A DNA stretch of 64,000 nucleotides from Actinoplanes lobatus (GTDB lineage Bacteria > Actinomycetota > Actinomycetes > Mycobacteriales > Micromonosporaceae), in contig NZ_JACHNC010000001.1 in assembly GCF_014205215.1 (NCBI RefSeq), positions 563,001 to 627,000 of the forward strand, written 5' to 3'. A model generated the notes under the pieces. It ran no database searches, was not told where the DNA came from, and saw only the letters and a program-made list of their open reading frames with translations. A program made the translations under genes and the position numbers. How positions within the stretch are numbered: the first letter of the stretch is position 1; each line of letters opens with the position of its first letter. This document shows positions 47,441 through 55,503 of the stretch, piece after piece.

Positions 47441-49651
47441 CTAGCGCAGCAGGCGCTCGCGTTTCGGATCGAACAGGGGCTCGGCCGTCACGGTGGCGAG
47501 CAGCCTCCGGTCGAGATATCCGATCTCCACCTGCGTGCCGGGGACCGCCAGGACGGACGGCAACCAGGCGTACGCGATGGGCGCCGCCACCGAACATCCG
47601 TACGCCGCGCTCGTCACATGGCCCACCACGAACCCGCCCGCGTACACCGGCTCACCACCCACCGGGACCTCCCCGGTCTCCGCCAGCACCAGGCAGGCGC
47701 TGCTCCGCTCCGGATCGGCCTCGTCCTCGTCGGTGACGTCGGTCCACCGGAGCCGGTGCCCCTTCTCCATCCGCATGCCGTCCCGGGCGAGGCGGCCGGC
47801 GGCGACCAGGCCGAGCTCCCGGCCCGCCTCCCAGAGGGTGTCCCACAGCCGGGGCCCGTACCCGGCCTCGGCCCAGATCTCCCAGCCCAGCTCGCCGGCG
47901 GCGGAGATCCGCAGCAGGGTGACCGGCGCCATGCCGAGGTGCCCCTCCCGCGCCTGGAGGTGGCCGAAGGAGGCGAGGTCGACCGTGGTGAGCGGGGCCA
48001 GCAGCTCCCGGGCAGCCGGACCCCACACCGCGAGCGCGCAGGTGCCGGCCGAGACGTCGCGCACCGTGACGCCGGGCGGGACGGCGCGCAGCAGCCGGTC
48101 CAGGTCGAGCGGGCCGTTGGCGCCGATCAGGAACCGGGACCCGGCGAGCCGTGTCACGGTGACGCCGCCCCGCGGCCGGATCGTCCCGACCGGGATGTCG
48201 GCGCCGGCGGCGAACGGGCCGGTCACCTCGATCCGGGTGAGCGGGGTCAGGTCGAACAGCCCGACCCGGCGGCGCGTCAGCCGGGCCTCGGTCTCGGCGA
48301 TCGGCGACCAGTGCCGGCCCGACCACTCGTCACGGGTGACCGGCGGGTCGGGGGCCGGGTTGGACGCGTACCACAGCGGGGTCTCCCAGCCGCCCTCCTC
48401 ATCGAACACCGCGCCCAGCTCGGCCTGCCGGGAGTGGAAGGGCCCGATCCGCAGGTCACGGACCCCGGGCGGGTCGGCCGGGTGGGCAGGCCGCTGCTCG
48501 TCGGCGAGCCGGCGGACCGCGCGGCGCCGCACGTACTCCGGGGAGAGCCGGCCCGGATCGAACCGGTTGAGATCGCACTCGTGCAGGTCGATCGCGGAAC
48601 GGCCGTCGACGATCCACTCGGTGAGGGCCTTCGCCGCGCCGGCCGAGTGCGCCACCGGAACGGCCTCGGCGACCCACAGACCACGCGGCTCCCGGGCCTC
48701 GCCGAGCAGCGGAAACCCGTCCGCGGTCACCCCGAGCACCCCGTTGTACGCCTCGTCGAGGGCGGTCCCGCGCAGGGCCGGGATCAGCTCGGTGGCCGCC
48801 GTCCAGGACTGCCGGAAGGTGTCCGGGGTGAACGGCAGCATCGCCGGGTGCGCGTCGCCGGGCAGGTCACCGAGCCGGACCGGGCGCGGATCGGGCCGGA
48901 CCGCGCCGATGCCCAGCCGGTCGCCGTGCGCCCGCAGGTAGAGGCCACGGTCGGGGTGCCGGACGATCGGCAGGGAGTCGCCGGCGCCGGCCGCGGTGGT
49001 TCGCACGTACTGCTGGACCATCGGGACGATCGGCCGGCCGGTGGCGCCCCAGAATCCGGTGCAGCTCACCACCAGGGCGGCCGGGAAGGTCTCGTCCTCG
49101 GCCGTACGCACCCCGGTGATCCGGCCTTTATCGGTTAGCAGATTGGTGACGCGCCTATTTCCGATAAACCGGGCGCCGCGCGCCGTGGCGTTCGCGGCCT
49201 GGGTCTCGGCGGCCCGGACCGCCTCCACCAGACCGTCCGACGGGACGTGCAGACCGCCCAGGACCAGCGACTTCTCCAGCAGTGGGAAGAGGGCGAGACA
49301 GCCGGCCGGGTCGACGACCGCGGAGTGGACCCCCCACGCCTCCCCGAACCCGTGCCGCCGGTGCAGGTCGGCCAGCCGCTCCGGGGTGGTGGCCAGTTCC
49401 AGTCCGCCGACCGGCGAGTAGCAGCCGAGCCGTGCGTACTTCTCCGCGGTGTAACGGGCCAGCCTGGTCATGGTCCGCGACGGCGCGATCTGGGAGACCA
49501 GCCCGGGAGTGTGCGAACTCGACCCGCCGGTCTCGAAGAGCGGCCCCTGCTCCAGCACGGTGACATCGGTCCAGCCCCGCGCGGTCAGCTCGTCGGCAAT
49601 GGCACAGCCGGTGACGCCCGCGCCGATGATCACCACCGCCGGGCCCGGCAC
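47441..49651 (-). CDS. FAD-dependent oxidoreductase fused to GcvT-like aminomethyltransferase domain (sarcosine/dimethylglycine dehydrogenase-like)
   Basis: The 736-residue protein has an N-terminal FAD domain with the dinucleotide motif VIIGAGVTGCAIADELTARG and the segment SSSHTPGLVSQ, where related enzymes attach FAD to a His. A C-terminal GcvT/folate-binding part (about 400-736) includes RRVGLFDLTPLTRIEVTGP and RISAAGELGWEIWAEA. This two-part design oxidises N-methylated glycines and passes the one-carbon unit to tetrahydrofolate. The start is a GTG three bases after the stop of a tiny upstream frame. No glycine-cleavage or tetrahydrofolate genes accompany it, so the substrate is open. Confidence 0.88.
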   Translation of the reverse strand: MPGPAVVIIGAGVTGCAIADELTARGWTDVTVLEQGPLFETGGSSSHTPGLVSQIAPSRTMTRLARYTAEKYARLGCYSPVGGLELATTPERLADLHRRHGFGEAWGVHSAVVDPAGCLALFPLLEKSLVLGGLHVPSDGLVEAVRAAETQAANATARGARFIGNRRVTNLLTDKGRITGVRTAEDETFPAALVVSCTGFWGATGRPIVPMVQQYVRTTAAGAGDSLPIVRHPDRGLYLRAHGDRLGIGAVRPDPRPVRLGDLPGDAHPAMLPFTPDTFRQSWTAATELIPALRGTALDEAYNGVLGVTADGFPLLGEAREPRGLWVAEAVPVAHSAGAAKALTEWIVDGRSAIDLHECDLNRFDPGRLSPEYVRRRAVRRLADEQRPAHPADPPGVRDLRIGPFHSRQAELGAVFDEEGGWETPLWYASNPAPDPPVTRDEWSGRHWSPIAETEARLTRRRVGLFDLTPLTRIEVTGPFAAGADIPVGTIRPRGGVTVTRLAGSRFLIGANGPLDLDRLLRAVPPGVTVRDVSAGTCALAVWGPAARELLAPLTTVDLASFGHLQAREGHLGMAPVTLLRISAAGELGWEIWAEAGYGPRLWDTLWEAGRELGLVAAGRLARDGMRMEKGHRLRWTDVTDEDEADPERSSACLVLAETGEVPVGGEPVYAGGFVVGHVTSAAYGCSVAAPIAYAWLPSVLAVPGTQVEIGYLDRRLLATVTAEPLFDPKRERLLR

Positions 49652-49654
49652 CGG

Positions 49655-49801
49655 TCAGCCCGCCGGGCTCAGCGGCGCCGTCCAGCGCAGGTGGGGATGA
49701 CGGGGAATCGATCGCAGCCGGGCGTGCCGCCGGGCACCGAACCGGCGGGTCACCAACCGAATCTTCTGGGCCCGCGGCCGCACCGGCTGATGGAGCGCCA
49801 T
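49655..49801 (-). CDS. Possible small basic protein upstream of the oxidoreductase
   Basis: An ATG at 49801, about 13 bases after GGGAAGAA, opens a 48-codon frame rich in Arg, His and Pro (MALHQPVRPRAQKIRLVTRR at the start). It stops three bases before the oxidoreductase GTG, so it could be a coupled leader peptide or small protein. I recognise no relative. The composition may equally reflect GC-rich non-coding DNA. Confidence 0.35.
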   Translation of the reverse strand: MALHQPVRPRAQKIRLVTRRFGARRHARLRSIPRHPHLRWTAPLSPAG

Positions 49802-49903
49802 CGTCGAAATCACCGTTCTTCCCTCCACTCATGCGAGGCCACGGCCACACTGTGGGACAAGGATCTTCACGTCCGGGGCCGAGGTCAATGGGCCGAGCCG
49901 TCT

Positions 49904-49933
49904 TTTACATCTGTGCAACAAGCCCGGCATACT
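49904..49933 (+). promoter_or_regulatory. Promoter of the glycerophosphodiesterase gene
   Basis: TTTACA (49904-49909) and CATACT (49928-49933) are 18 nt apart. The -10 lies 6 nt before the GTG start, so the transcript is probably leaderless. Confidence 0.55.
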
Positions 49934-49939
49934 GCCCGG

Positions 49940-50701
49940 GTGCGCCATCCGTTCCTCGACGGCCCCGGCCCGCTCGCCTTCGCCCATCGCGGCGGGGCCG
50001 CGGCCGGTGACGAGAACACCGCGGAGGCCTTCGAGCGGGCGGTCGCCATGGGCTACCGGTACGTGGAGACCGACGTGCACGCCACGGCCGACGGGATCCC
50101 GGTCGTCATCCACGACGCCGAACTCGACCGGGTCGCCGGCCGGGCCGCCCGGGTCGCCGATCTGACCTGGGCCGACCTCGCCACCGTACGGGTGGGCGGC
50201 GCCGCCGCCGTGCCCCGCCTCGACGACGTGCTGAACGCCTGGCCGCGGATCCGGTTCAACATCGACGTCAAGTCCGACCTCGTGGTCGAGCCGGCCGTCG
50301 CCGCGGTCCGGGCCGCCGGCGCCGAGGACCGGGTGCTGCTCGCCTCGTTCAGCGACGCCCGGCTGGCCCGGGTCCGGGCGCTCGGCGGACCGAAGATCGC
50401 CACCTCGCTGGGTATGCGCGGGGTGGCCCGGCTCCGGATCGCCGCGACCGCCGGGGTCCGGGTCCGCCTGCCGGAGTCGGTGGCCGCCGCCCAGGTTCCG
50501 GTCCGGCACGGCCGGATCACCCTGGTCACGGCACGTTTCGTGGGCTATCTGCACCGGCTCGGGCTGCACCTGCACGTGTGGACGATCGACGATCCGGAAG
50601 AAATGGTTCGGCTGCTCGAAATGGGCGTGGACGGAATCATGACGGACCGCATCGAGGTACTTCGCGACGTCTATGCGGCGCGCGGTTCGTGGTCCGGCTG
50701 A
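49940..50701 (+). CDS. Glycerophosphodiester phosphodiesterase family protein
   Basis: The 253-residue protein hydrolyses glycerophosphodiesters to an alcohol and glycerol 3-phosphate. The catalytic pattern is present: FAHRGGAAAGDENTAEAFERAVAMG with the first His and Glu, YVETDVHATADGIPVVIHDAELDRVAG with the metal-binding Glu-x-Asp and second His, and HVWTIDDPEEMVRLLEMGVDGIMTDRIE at the C-terminus. There is no signal peptide, so it is cytoplasmic. The GTG stands 6 nt after CATACT. It is divergent from the oxidoreductase. Confidence 0.93.
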   Translation: MRHPFLDGPGPLAFAHRGGAAAGDENTAEAFERAVAMGYRYVETDVHATADGIPVVIHDAELDRVAGRAARVADLTWADLATVRVGGAAAVPRLDDVLNAWPRIRFNIDVKSDLVVEPAVAAVRAAGAEDRVLLASFSDARLARVRALGGPKIATSLGMRGVARLRIAATAGVRVRLPESVAAAQVPVRHGRITLVTARFVGYLHRLGLHLHVWTIDDPEEMVRLLEMGVDGIMTDRIEVLRDVYAARGSWSG

Positions 50702-50777
50702 GGAGTTGGCCGCTCACAGACTGTTCCGCTAACCTCCCAGTTCAGCGGCATCTGCCCAAGATCGCATGAACCCACGA

Positions 50778-50797
50778 CATCATCCGAACGGATGATG
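50778..50797. terminator. Hairpin after the glycerophosphodiesterase gene
   Basis: CATCATCCG and CGGATGATG form a perfect 9-bp stem around AA, 77 bp after the stop. About 25 bp further on there is an unusually AT-rich stretch with TTTTTT (near 50823). It may be a terminator or an operator of the next gene. Confidence 0.4.
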
Positions 50798-50870
50798 CTG
50801 GGAGTTCAAGACGGTTCCCATATTTTTTCTTTAAATTCACCGTAAGAATTCCTCAAATCTCGGCGCGGAA

Positions 50871-50899
50871 TTGCTTTCTGTGAGACGCGTCCCTAACGT
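50871..50899 (+). promoter_or_regulatory. Promoter of the Asn/Gly-rich surface protein gene
   Basis: TTGCTT (50871-50876) and TAACGT (50894-50899) are spaced by 17 nt. They follow an AT-rich stretch (50819-50860) that could act as an UP element. The start codon is 39 bp downstream, with an AGAAGG ribosome site. Confidence 0.6.
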
Positions 50900-50938
50900 C
50901 TGCGGCGTCCGGGAATTTGGGGAAAAGAAGGTCTCGTC

Positions 50939-52384
50939 ATGCGAAGCTCGGGTCAACGACGCACCCGGCTGTTGGCCGCCGGTGCCGTACTCACCGCGAT
51001 CGGCGGCGTCATCGGTTTCACCCAGCTCGCCTCGGCCGCCGACGAAAGCAGCACCAAGGCCGGCGAGAGCGGGGCCGGGAAGGTGGTCGGCAACAACCTG
51101 ACCATCCTCACCGACACCTGTGTGGACAGCAACTTGCCGGCACACGACGGCTTCCAGCGCGGCGAACGATGCGTGTCCACCGAGTTCGGCGAGGTTGGCG
51201 TGGCCGCCAACAACCCCACCCTGCTCATCACCCGGGCACCCGACGACGTCACCGTCGGCACCCCGTTCACGCTCCAGGTCAGCACCCGCAACCTGATCCG
51301 GGATCGCTTCCTCGCGGCCGGCCAGGGCGGGTACTACGTGGAGAGCAGCGTTCTCCAGAACGGCCTGGTCCGCGGCCACTTCCACACCGCCTGCCGGATG
51401 CTGACCAGCACCGAGGAGGCGCCCGAGTCCGCACCGGTGCCGGCGTTCTTCGTCGCCACCGAGGACCGCCGCGGCGGCGCCGACCCGGACACCGTCACCA
51501 TCCAGGTGCCGGGCCTCCCGCAGGAGGGCACCGCACAGTGCTCGTCCTGGGCCGGTGACGGCTCGCACCGGATCCCGATGATGGAGCGCGCCAACCAGAC
51601 GCCCGCCCTCGACTCCGTCCGGATCACCGTCCGGGCCGCCAACGGTGGCCAGAACGGCGGCGGGAACAACAACAACGGCGGCAACAACGGCGGCGGCCAG
51701 AACAACAACGGTGGCGGCCAGAACAACGGCGGCAACAACAACGGCGGCGGTCAGAACAACGGCGGCGGCAACAACAACGGCGGGAACAACACCAACAGCG
51801 GTGGCGTCACCCCGACCACGCCCCCGACCAGCGCGGCGCCGACCACCAAGACGACCACGAAGCCGACGACGAAGCCGACGACGAAGACGACCACCGCGAC
51901 ACCGAACCGCACCACGGTGACCGCGACGCCGCGCACCAACTCGACGACCACCACGACCGGCGGCGACGACGAGACCGCGGGCACCTCCAACAACGGCGGG
52001 ACCGCCACCTCGGAGCCGACGGAGGAGACCACCACCGGTACGACCGGCGGCTCCGGCAACGAGAACGAGAACTCCGGCAGCGACGAGACGACGGCGCCGA
52101 CCAAGAAGCCGACCAAGAAGGCGACGGCCCAGCCGGAGTTCGACCCGGAGCCCGAGGCGACCGAGACCGACGGCCCGGCGCTCGCCGCCGACCCCGGCAA
52201 CGGCGCGCCCGACGAGCCGGAGAGCACCTCCGACACCGTGGTGGCCGAACCGCCGGCCCAGCAGAGCGGCCCGATCGCCCTGGTCAGCAACAACCTGGCG
52301 TGGATCGGCGGCGGCGCGGTCCTGGTCCTGGTCGGCCTGGTCATCGCGGCCTTCATGCGGACCCGGCCCCGTTCCTGGAACTGA
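50939..52384 (+). CDS. Surface protein with Asn/Gly and Thr/Pro spacers and C-terminal membrane anchor
   Basis: The 481-residue protein has a signal peptide (to about residue 33, ASA). A globular domain of about 200 residues has three or four Cys (TDTCVDSNLP, GERCVSTEF, TACRML, AQCSSW) and is of unknown type. A 50-residue Asn/Gly/Gln tract (about 238-290) is followed by 150 residues of Thr/Pro/Lys and acidic spacer. A final helix (WIGGGAVLVLVGLVIAAFM) with the basic tip RTRPRSWN anchors it in the membrane. The design places the globular domain outside the cell wall. I do not recognise the globular domain. Confidence 0.82.
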   Translation: MRSSGQRRTRLLAAGAVLTAIGGVIGFTQLASAADESSTKAGESGAGKVVGNNLTILTDTCVDSNLPAHDGFQRGERCVSTEFGEVGVAANNPTLLITRAPDDVTVGTPFTLQVSTRNLIRDRFLAAGQGGYYVESSVLQNGLVRGHFHTACRMLTSTEEAPESAPVPAFFVATEDRRGGADPDTVTIQVPGLPQEGTAQCSSWAGDGSHRIPMMERANQTPALDSVRITVRAANGGQNGGGNNNNGGNNGGGQNNNGGGQNNGGNNNGGGQNNGGGNNNGGNNTNSGGVTPTTPPTSAAPTTKTTTKPTTKPTTKTTTATPNRTTVTATPRTNSTTTTTGGDDETAGTSNNGGTATSEPTEETTTGTTGGSGNENENSGSDETTAPTKKPTKKATAQPEFDPEPEATETDGPALAADPGNGAPDEPESTSDTVVAEPPAQQSGPIALVSNNLAWIGGGAVLVLVGLVIAAFMRTRPRSWN

Positions 52385-52401
52385 CCGGCGCGAAGCAACG
52401 T

Positions 52402-52439
52402 AGGGAGGGGCGGGACCCGATCGGGTCCCGCCCCTCCCT
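52402..52439. terminator. Perfect 38-bp inverted repeat, terminator
   Basis: AGGGAGGGGCGGGACCCGA is followed directly by its exact complement, giving 19-bp arms and no spacer. It begins 18 bp after the surface-protein stop. A hairpin of this strength is a likely terminator; part of the remaining gap to 52655 holds an iron box. Confidence 0.8.
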
Positions 52440-52603
52440 CATACGTGAGTGACAAGGATCACCGCGCGGCCTTTCATGATCGCGACCGGGAGCCGTTGAG
52501 CGGCGGCGACCGATACGGGGAGTGTCCGCCGATCGGTGTCCGAGTTCGCTTCCGGGTGAGAAAATTCCAGGAAACCTGAGGCCGGGCGGTAGATCGCCGC
52601 GAA

Positions 52604-52620
52604 TAAGGGTAGCCTTACCT
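52604..52620 (+). promoter_or_regulatory. Iron box (IdeR/DmdR-type operator) of the siderophore-interacting protein gene
   Basis: TAAGGGTAGCCTTACCT is a good match to the centre of the actinobacterial iron box TTAGGTTAGGCTAACCTAA. It lies 36 bp before the ATG at 52656. Upstream, at about 52523-52540, an imperfect GTGTCCGCCGATCGGTGTCC element resembles the two CACCGATCGGTG palindromes elsewhere in the window. Confidence 0.72.
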
Positions 52621-52655
52621 GCCGAGATCAGTCCCACCGGCAGTGAGGTGCAGTC

Positions 52656-53498
52656 ATGGCGAACAGACCCGCGCGACCGTGCCACGAGGCCGTGGTCACC
52701 CGGGTGGAGCAGCTGACTCCGCACATGGTGCGGGTGGTGGTCGGCGGTGACGCTCTGACTCGGATCCAGGCCGGGCAGTTCACCGACCACTACATCAAGG
52801 TGCTCTTCCCCCAGGCCGGCGTGGACTATCCGGCGCCGTTCGACATGGGCCTGATCCGCGAGTCGATGCCGCGTGAGACGTGGCCCGTCGTGCGCACCTA
52901 CACGGTCCGCCGATGGGCGCCCGAAGCCGGCGAGATGTGGGTCGACTTCGTGGTGCACGGCGACGAGGGCGTCGCCGGGCCGTGGGCGGCGCGGGCCCGG
53001 CCGGGCGATCCGTTCCGGTTCATGGGGCCGGGCGGTGGCTACGCGCCGGACGCCTCGGCCGACTGGCACCTGATCGCCGGCGACGAGAGCGCCATCCCGG
53101 CCATCAGCGCCGCCCTGGAGCGGATGCCGGAAGGTGCGCCGGTCCAGGCGTTCATCGAGGTCGCCGGGCCGGAGGAGGAGCAGAAGTTCGACTGCCCGGG
53201 CGACGCCGAGATCACCTGGCTGCACCGGGGCGGGCGGCCGGTCGGCGAGCCGCTCGTCGCGGCGGTGCGCGGGCTGGAGTTCCCGGCCGGACGGGTGCAG
53301 GCGTTCGTGCACGGCGAGGCCACCTTCGTGCGTGACCTGCGCCGGCTGCTGCGGGTCGAGCTCGGCCTGCCGATGAGCCAGCTCTCCGTCTCGGGGTACT
53401 GGCGCCGCGGCATGAACGAGGACGGCTGGCAGTCCAGCAAAGCCGAGTGGAATGCGCAGGTCGAACGCGAGCAGGAGCCCGCGACCGCCACCGTGTAA
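52656..53498 (+). CDS. Siderophore-interacting protein (FAD-binding ferric-siderophore reductase)
   Basis: The 280-residue protein belongs to the SIP/ViuB family, which reduces ferric siderophores in the cytoplasm with NAD(P)H. FAD binding is shown by PVVRTYTVRRW and the pyrophosphate segment DFVVHGDEGVAGPWAARARPGD. The nucleotide part has LIAGDESAIPAISAALERM, and the C-terminus has SVSGYWRRGMNEDGW. An iron box lies 36 bp upstream. It is probably co-transcribed with the MFS gene 27 bp downstream and serves the same siderophore as the dhb operon. Confidence 0.94.
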   Translation: MANRPARPCHEAVVTRVEQLTPHMVRVVVGGDALTRIQAGQFTDHYIKVLFPQAGVDYPAPFDMGLIRESMPRETWPVVRTYTVRRWAPEAGEMWVDFVVHGDEGVAGPWAARARPGDPFRFMGPGGGYAPDASADWHLIAGDESAIPAISAALERMPEGAPVQAFIEVAGPEEEQKFDCPGDAEITWLHRGGRPVGEPLVAAVRGLEFPAGRVQAFVHGEATFVRDLRRLLRVELGLPMSQLSVSGYWRRGMNEDGWQSSKAEWNAQVEREQEPATATV

Positions 53499-53525
53499 GG
53501 AGTGTGACGCCCGGCACTCAATACC

Positions 53526-54707
53526 ATGGTGCTGGTGCTGATCAAGCAGAAGACCCATCTCGGGGCGCTCGTCGCGCTCATTCTGGCCGCGGTCAACCTG
53601 CGGCTCGCGGTCACCAGCATCGGGCCGGTGCTCACCGAGATCCGGACCGGGCTGGGCATGAGCGCCACGACGGCGGGACTGCTCACGTCCGTACCGGTGG
53701 TCTGTTTCGCCTTGATCGGCCTGGCGGCGCCCCGCCTGGCCCGGCGTTTCGGCGCCGCGCGGGTGATCCTCGGTGGGCTCGTCCTGCTCACCGTCGGCCT
53801 GGTGGTGCGGCCGTACACCGGCGCGCCCGCCCCGTTCCTGCTCTTCAGCGCCGTGGCGCTGGCCGGGATCGCGCTGGTCAACGTGCTGCTGCCGTCGATC
53901 GTCAAGGAACGCTTCCCGGACCGGGTGGGCACGGTCACCGGCCTCTACTCGGTGGCGCTCAACATCGGCGCCACCACGGCCGCGGCGGCCACCGTGCCGC
54001 TCACCGGCGCGTTCGACGGCGACTGGCGGCTCGGTCTCGCCTGCTGGGCGCTCGCCGCGGTGGTCGCCCTGCCGCCGTGGCTCCTGCTGGCCCGCTCCCG
54101 GTCCGCGACCCCGCAAGATCAAGATCAGACCCCGTCTCCGGTACGGGTGAGCCGGCACCCGGTCGCATGGGCGCTGGCCGTGTACTTCGGCATGCAGTCC
54201 ACCTCGGCGTACGTGATCATCGGCTGGCTGCCGCAGATCTACCGCGACGCCGGCCTGTCCGCCTCGCTGGCCGGCATCCTGTTCGCGGTGACGTCCCTGC
54301 TCGGCGTGCCGTTGTCGTTCCTGCTGTCCGCGTACGCCGGCCGTCTCCGCTCACAGAGCGGCATCGCGGTGGCGCTCGGCCTGTTCGGCATCGCCGGCTG
54401 GACCGGCCTGTGGTTCTCGCCGGCCGCCGCCCCGTGGCTGTGGGCCACCCTCCTCGGCGTCGTGAACGCCGCCTTCCCCCTGGCCCTCACCATGATCGCG
54501 CTGCGCGGCCGCACACCCGCCACGGTGGTCCGGCTGTCCGCCTTCGCCCAGAGCGTCGGCTACCTCATCGCCATCCCCGGCCCGATCGTGGTCGGCCTCC
54601 TGCACGAGGTCTCCCACGGCTGGCGGCTCCCCCTGGCCCTGATGATCGCCCTGATGTTCCCCCAGCTCACAGCCGGCTACTTCGCCGGCCAAAACCGCCA
54701 GCTCTAG
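53526..54707 (+). CDS. MFS transporter, CynX/NimT-like
   Basis: The 393-residue protein has 12 predicted helices. The N-terminal half shows LRLAVTSIGPVLTEIRTGLGMS and the loop 2-3 segment RLARRFGAARVILGG. The sequence resembles the CynX/NimT branch (cyanate, nitroimidazole, small organic molecules). Its place behind the iron-regulated reductase suggests a role in siderophore export or a related function, but this is inference. The start ATG at 53526 lacks a close ribosome site; GTGs at 53529 and 53535 are alternatives. It converges on the hairpin array. Confidence 0.88.
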   Translation: MVLVLIKQKTHLGALVALILAAVNLRLAVTSIGPVLTEIRTGLGMSATTAGLLTSVPVVCFALIGLAAPRLARRFGAARVILGGLVLLTVGLVVRPYTGAPAPFLLFSAVALAGIALVNVLLPSIVKERFPDRVGTVTGLYSVALNIGATTAAAATVPLTGAFDGDWRLGLACWALAAVVALPPWLLLARSRSATPQDQDQTPSPVRVSRHPVAWALAVYFGMQSTSAYVIIGWLPQIYRDAGLSASLAGILFAVTSLLGVPLSFLLSAYAGRLRSQSGIAVALGLFGIAGWTGLWFSPAAAPWLWATLLGVVNAAFPLALTMIALRGRTPATVVRLSAFAQSVGYLIAIPGPIVVGLLHEVSHGWRLPLALMIALMFPQLTAGYFAGQNRQL

Positions 54708-54750
54708 CCCTCCCCCTCCCCCGCTCTCCCTCCGCCCTCCCGCCGCCGCC

Positions 54751-55454
54751 GACCTTGGACGCTTCCCCACCCCATCCGGTAGCCAATCGCCCAAGATCGC
54801 CCACGCTCACGCTCGCCGACACACCCAACGTGACCTTGGACGGTTTGCCACCTCGCCCGGCAACCAAGAGCCCAAGATCGCCCACGCTCACGCTCGCCAA
54901 CCCCGCGCTACACGACCTTGGACGTTTGACCACCCCATCTGGTCGCCAATCGCCCAAGATCGCCCACCACCCGCGCTCGCCGACACACCCAACGTGACCT
55001 TGGACGGTTTGCCACCTCGCCCGGCAACCAAGAGCCCAAGATCGCCCACGCTCACGCTTCCCAACCCCGCGCTACACGACCTTGGACGTTTGACCACCCC
55101 AACCGGCAACCAAACGTCCTAGATCGCCCACCGCCTGCCCTCACTGACACCGCGTAGCGCGATCTTGGACGTTTTGTCGCTCCATGCGATGGTCAAACGT
55201 CCAAGATCGCCCACGCTCACGCTCGCCGACACGCGTAGCGCGATCTTGGACGGTTTGCCACCTCGCCCGGTAGCCAAAGGCTCAAGATCGTCCACGCTCG
55301 CGCTTGCCAACCCCGCGCTACACGACCTTGGACGTTTGACCACCCCAACCGGCAACCAAACGCCCTAGATCGCCCACCGCCTGCCCTCACTGACACCGCG
55401 TAGCGCGATCTTGGACGTTTTGTCGCTCCATGCGATGGTCAAACGTCCAAGATC
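54751..55454. repeat. Array of nine related intergenic hairpins (GATCTTGGACG family)
   Basis: Nine units begin near 54751, 54832, 54914, 54996, 55078, 55161, 55242, 55324 and 55407, with a period of about 82 bp. Each starts GA(C/T)CTTGGACG, has a loop of about 20-28 nt and ends in CAAGATCG or a close variant, so each can fold into a stem-loop. The best unit pairs GATCTTGGACGTTT with AAACGTCCAAGATC. Spacers such as GCCCACGCTCACGCTCGCC are also repeated. Units 5-6 are copied almost exactly as units 8-9, and units 2-3 resemble 4-5, so the array grew by segmental duplication. It lies between two convergent genes and contains no credible gene. Confidence 0.92.
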
Positions 55455-55503
55455 GGCCTTGGCGGGTGGTGACGAGTGAGTGAGTGGGAGGAAGTGGGAT
55501 GCC

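Noticed and set aside
52523..52540. Third exact CACCGATCGGTG operator
   Set aside because: It has CGCCGATCGGTG and is not a perfect palindrome, so I mention it only as similar.
54751..55454. CRISPR array
   Set aside because: The spacers are themselves repeated and the units are 48-bp imperfect palindromes; no cas gene is nearby.
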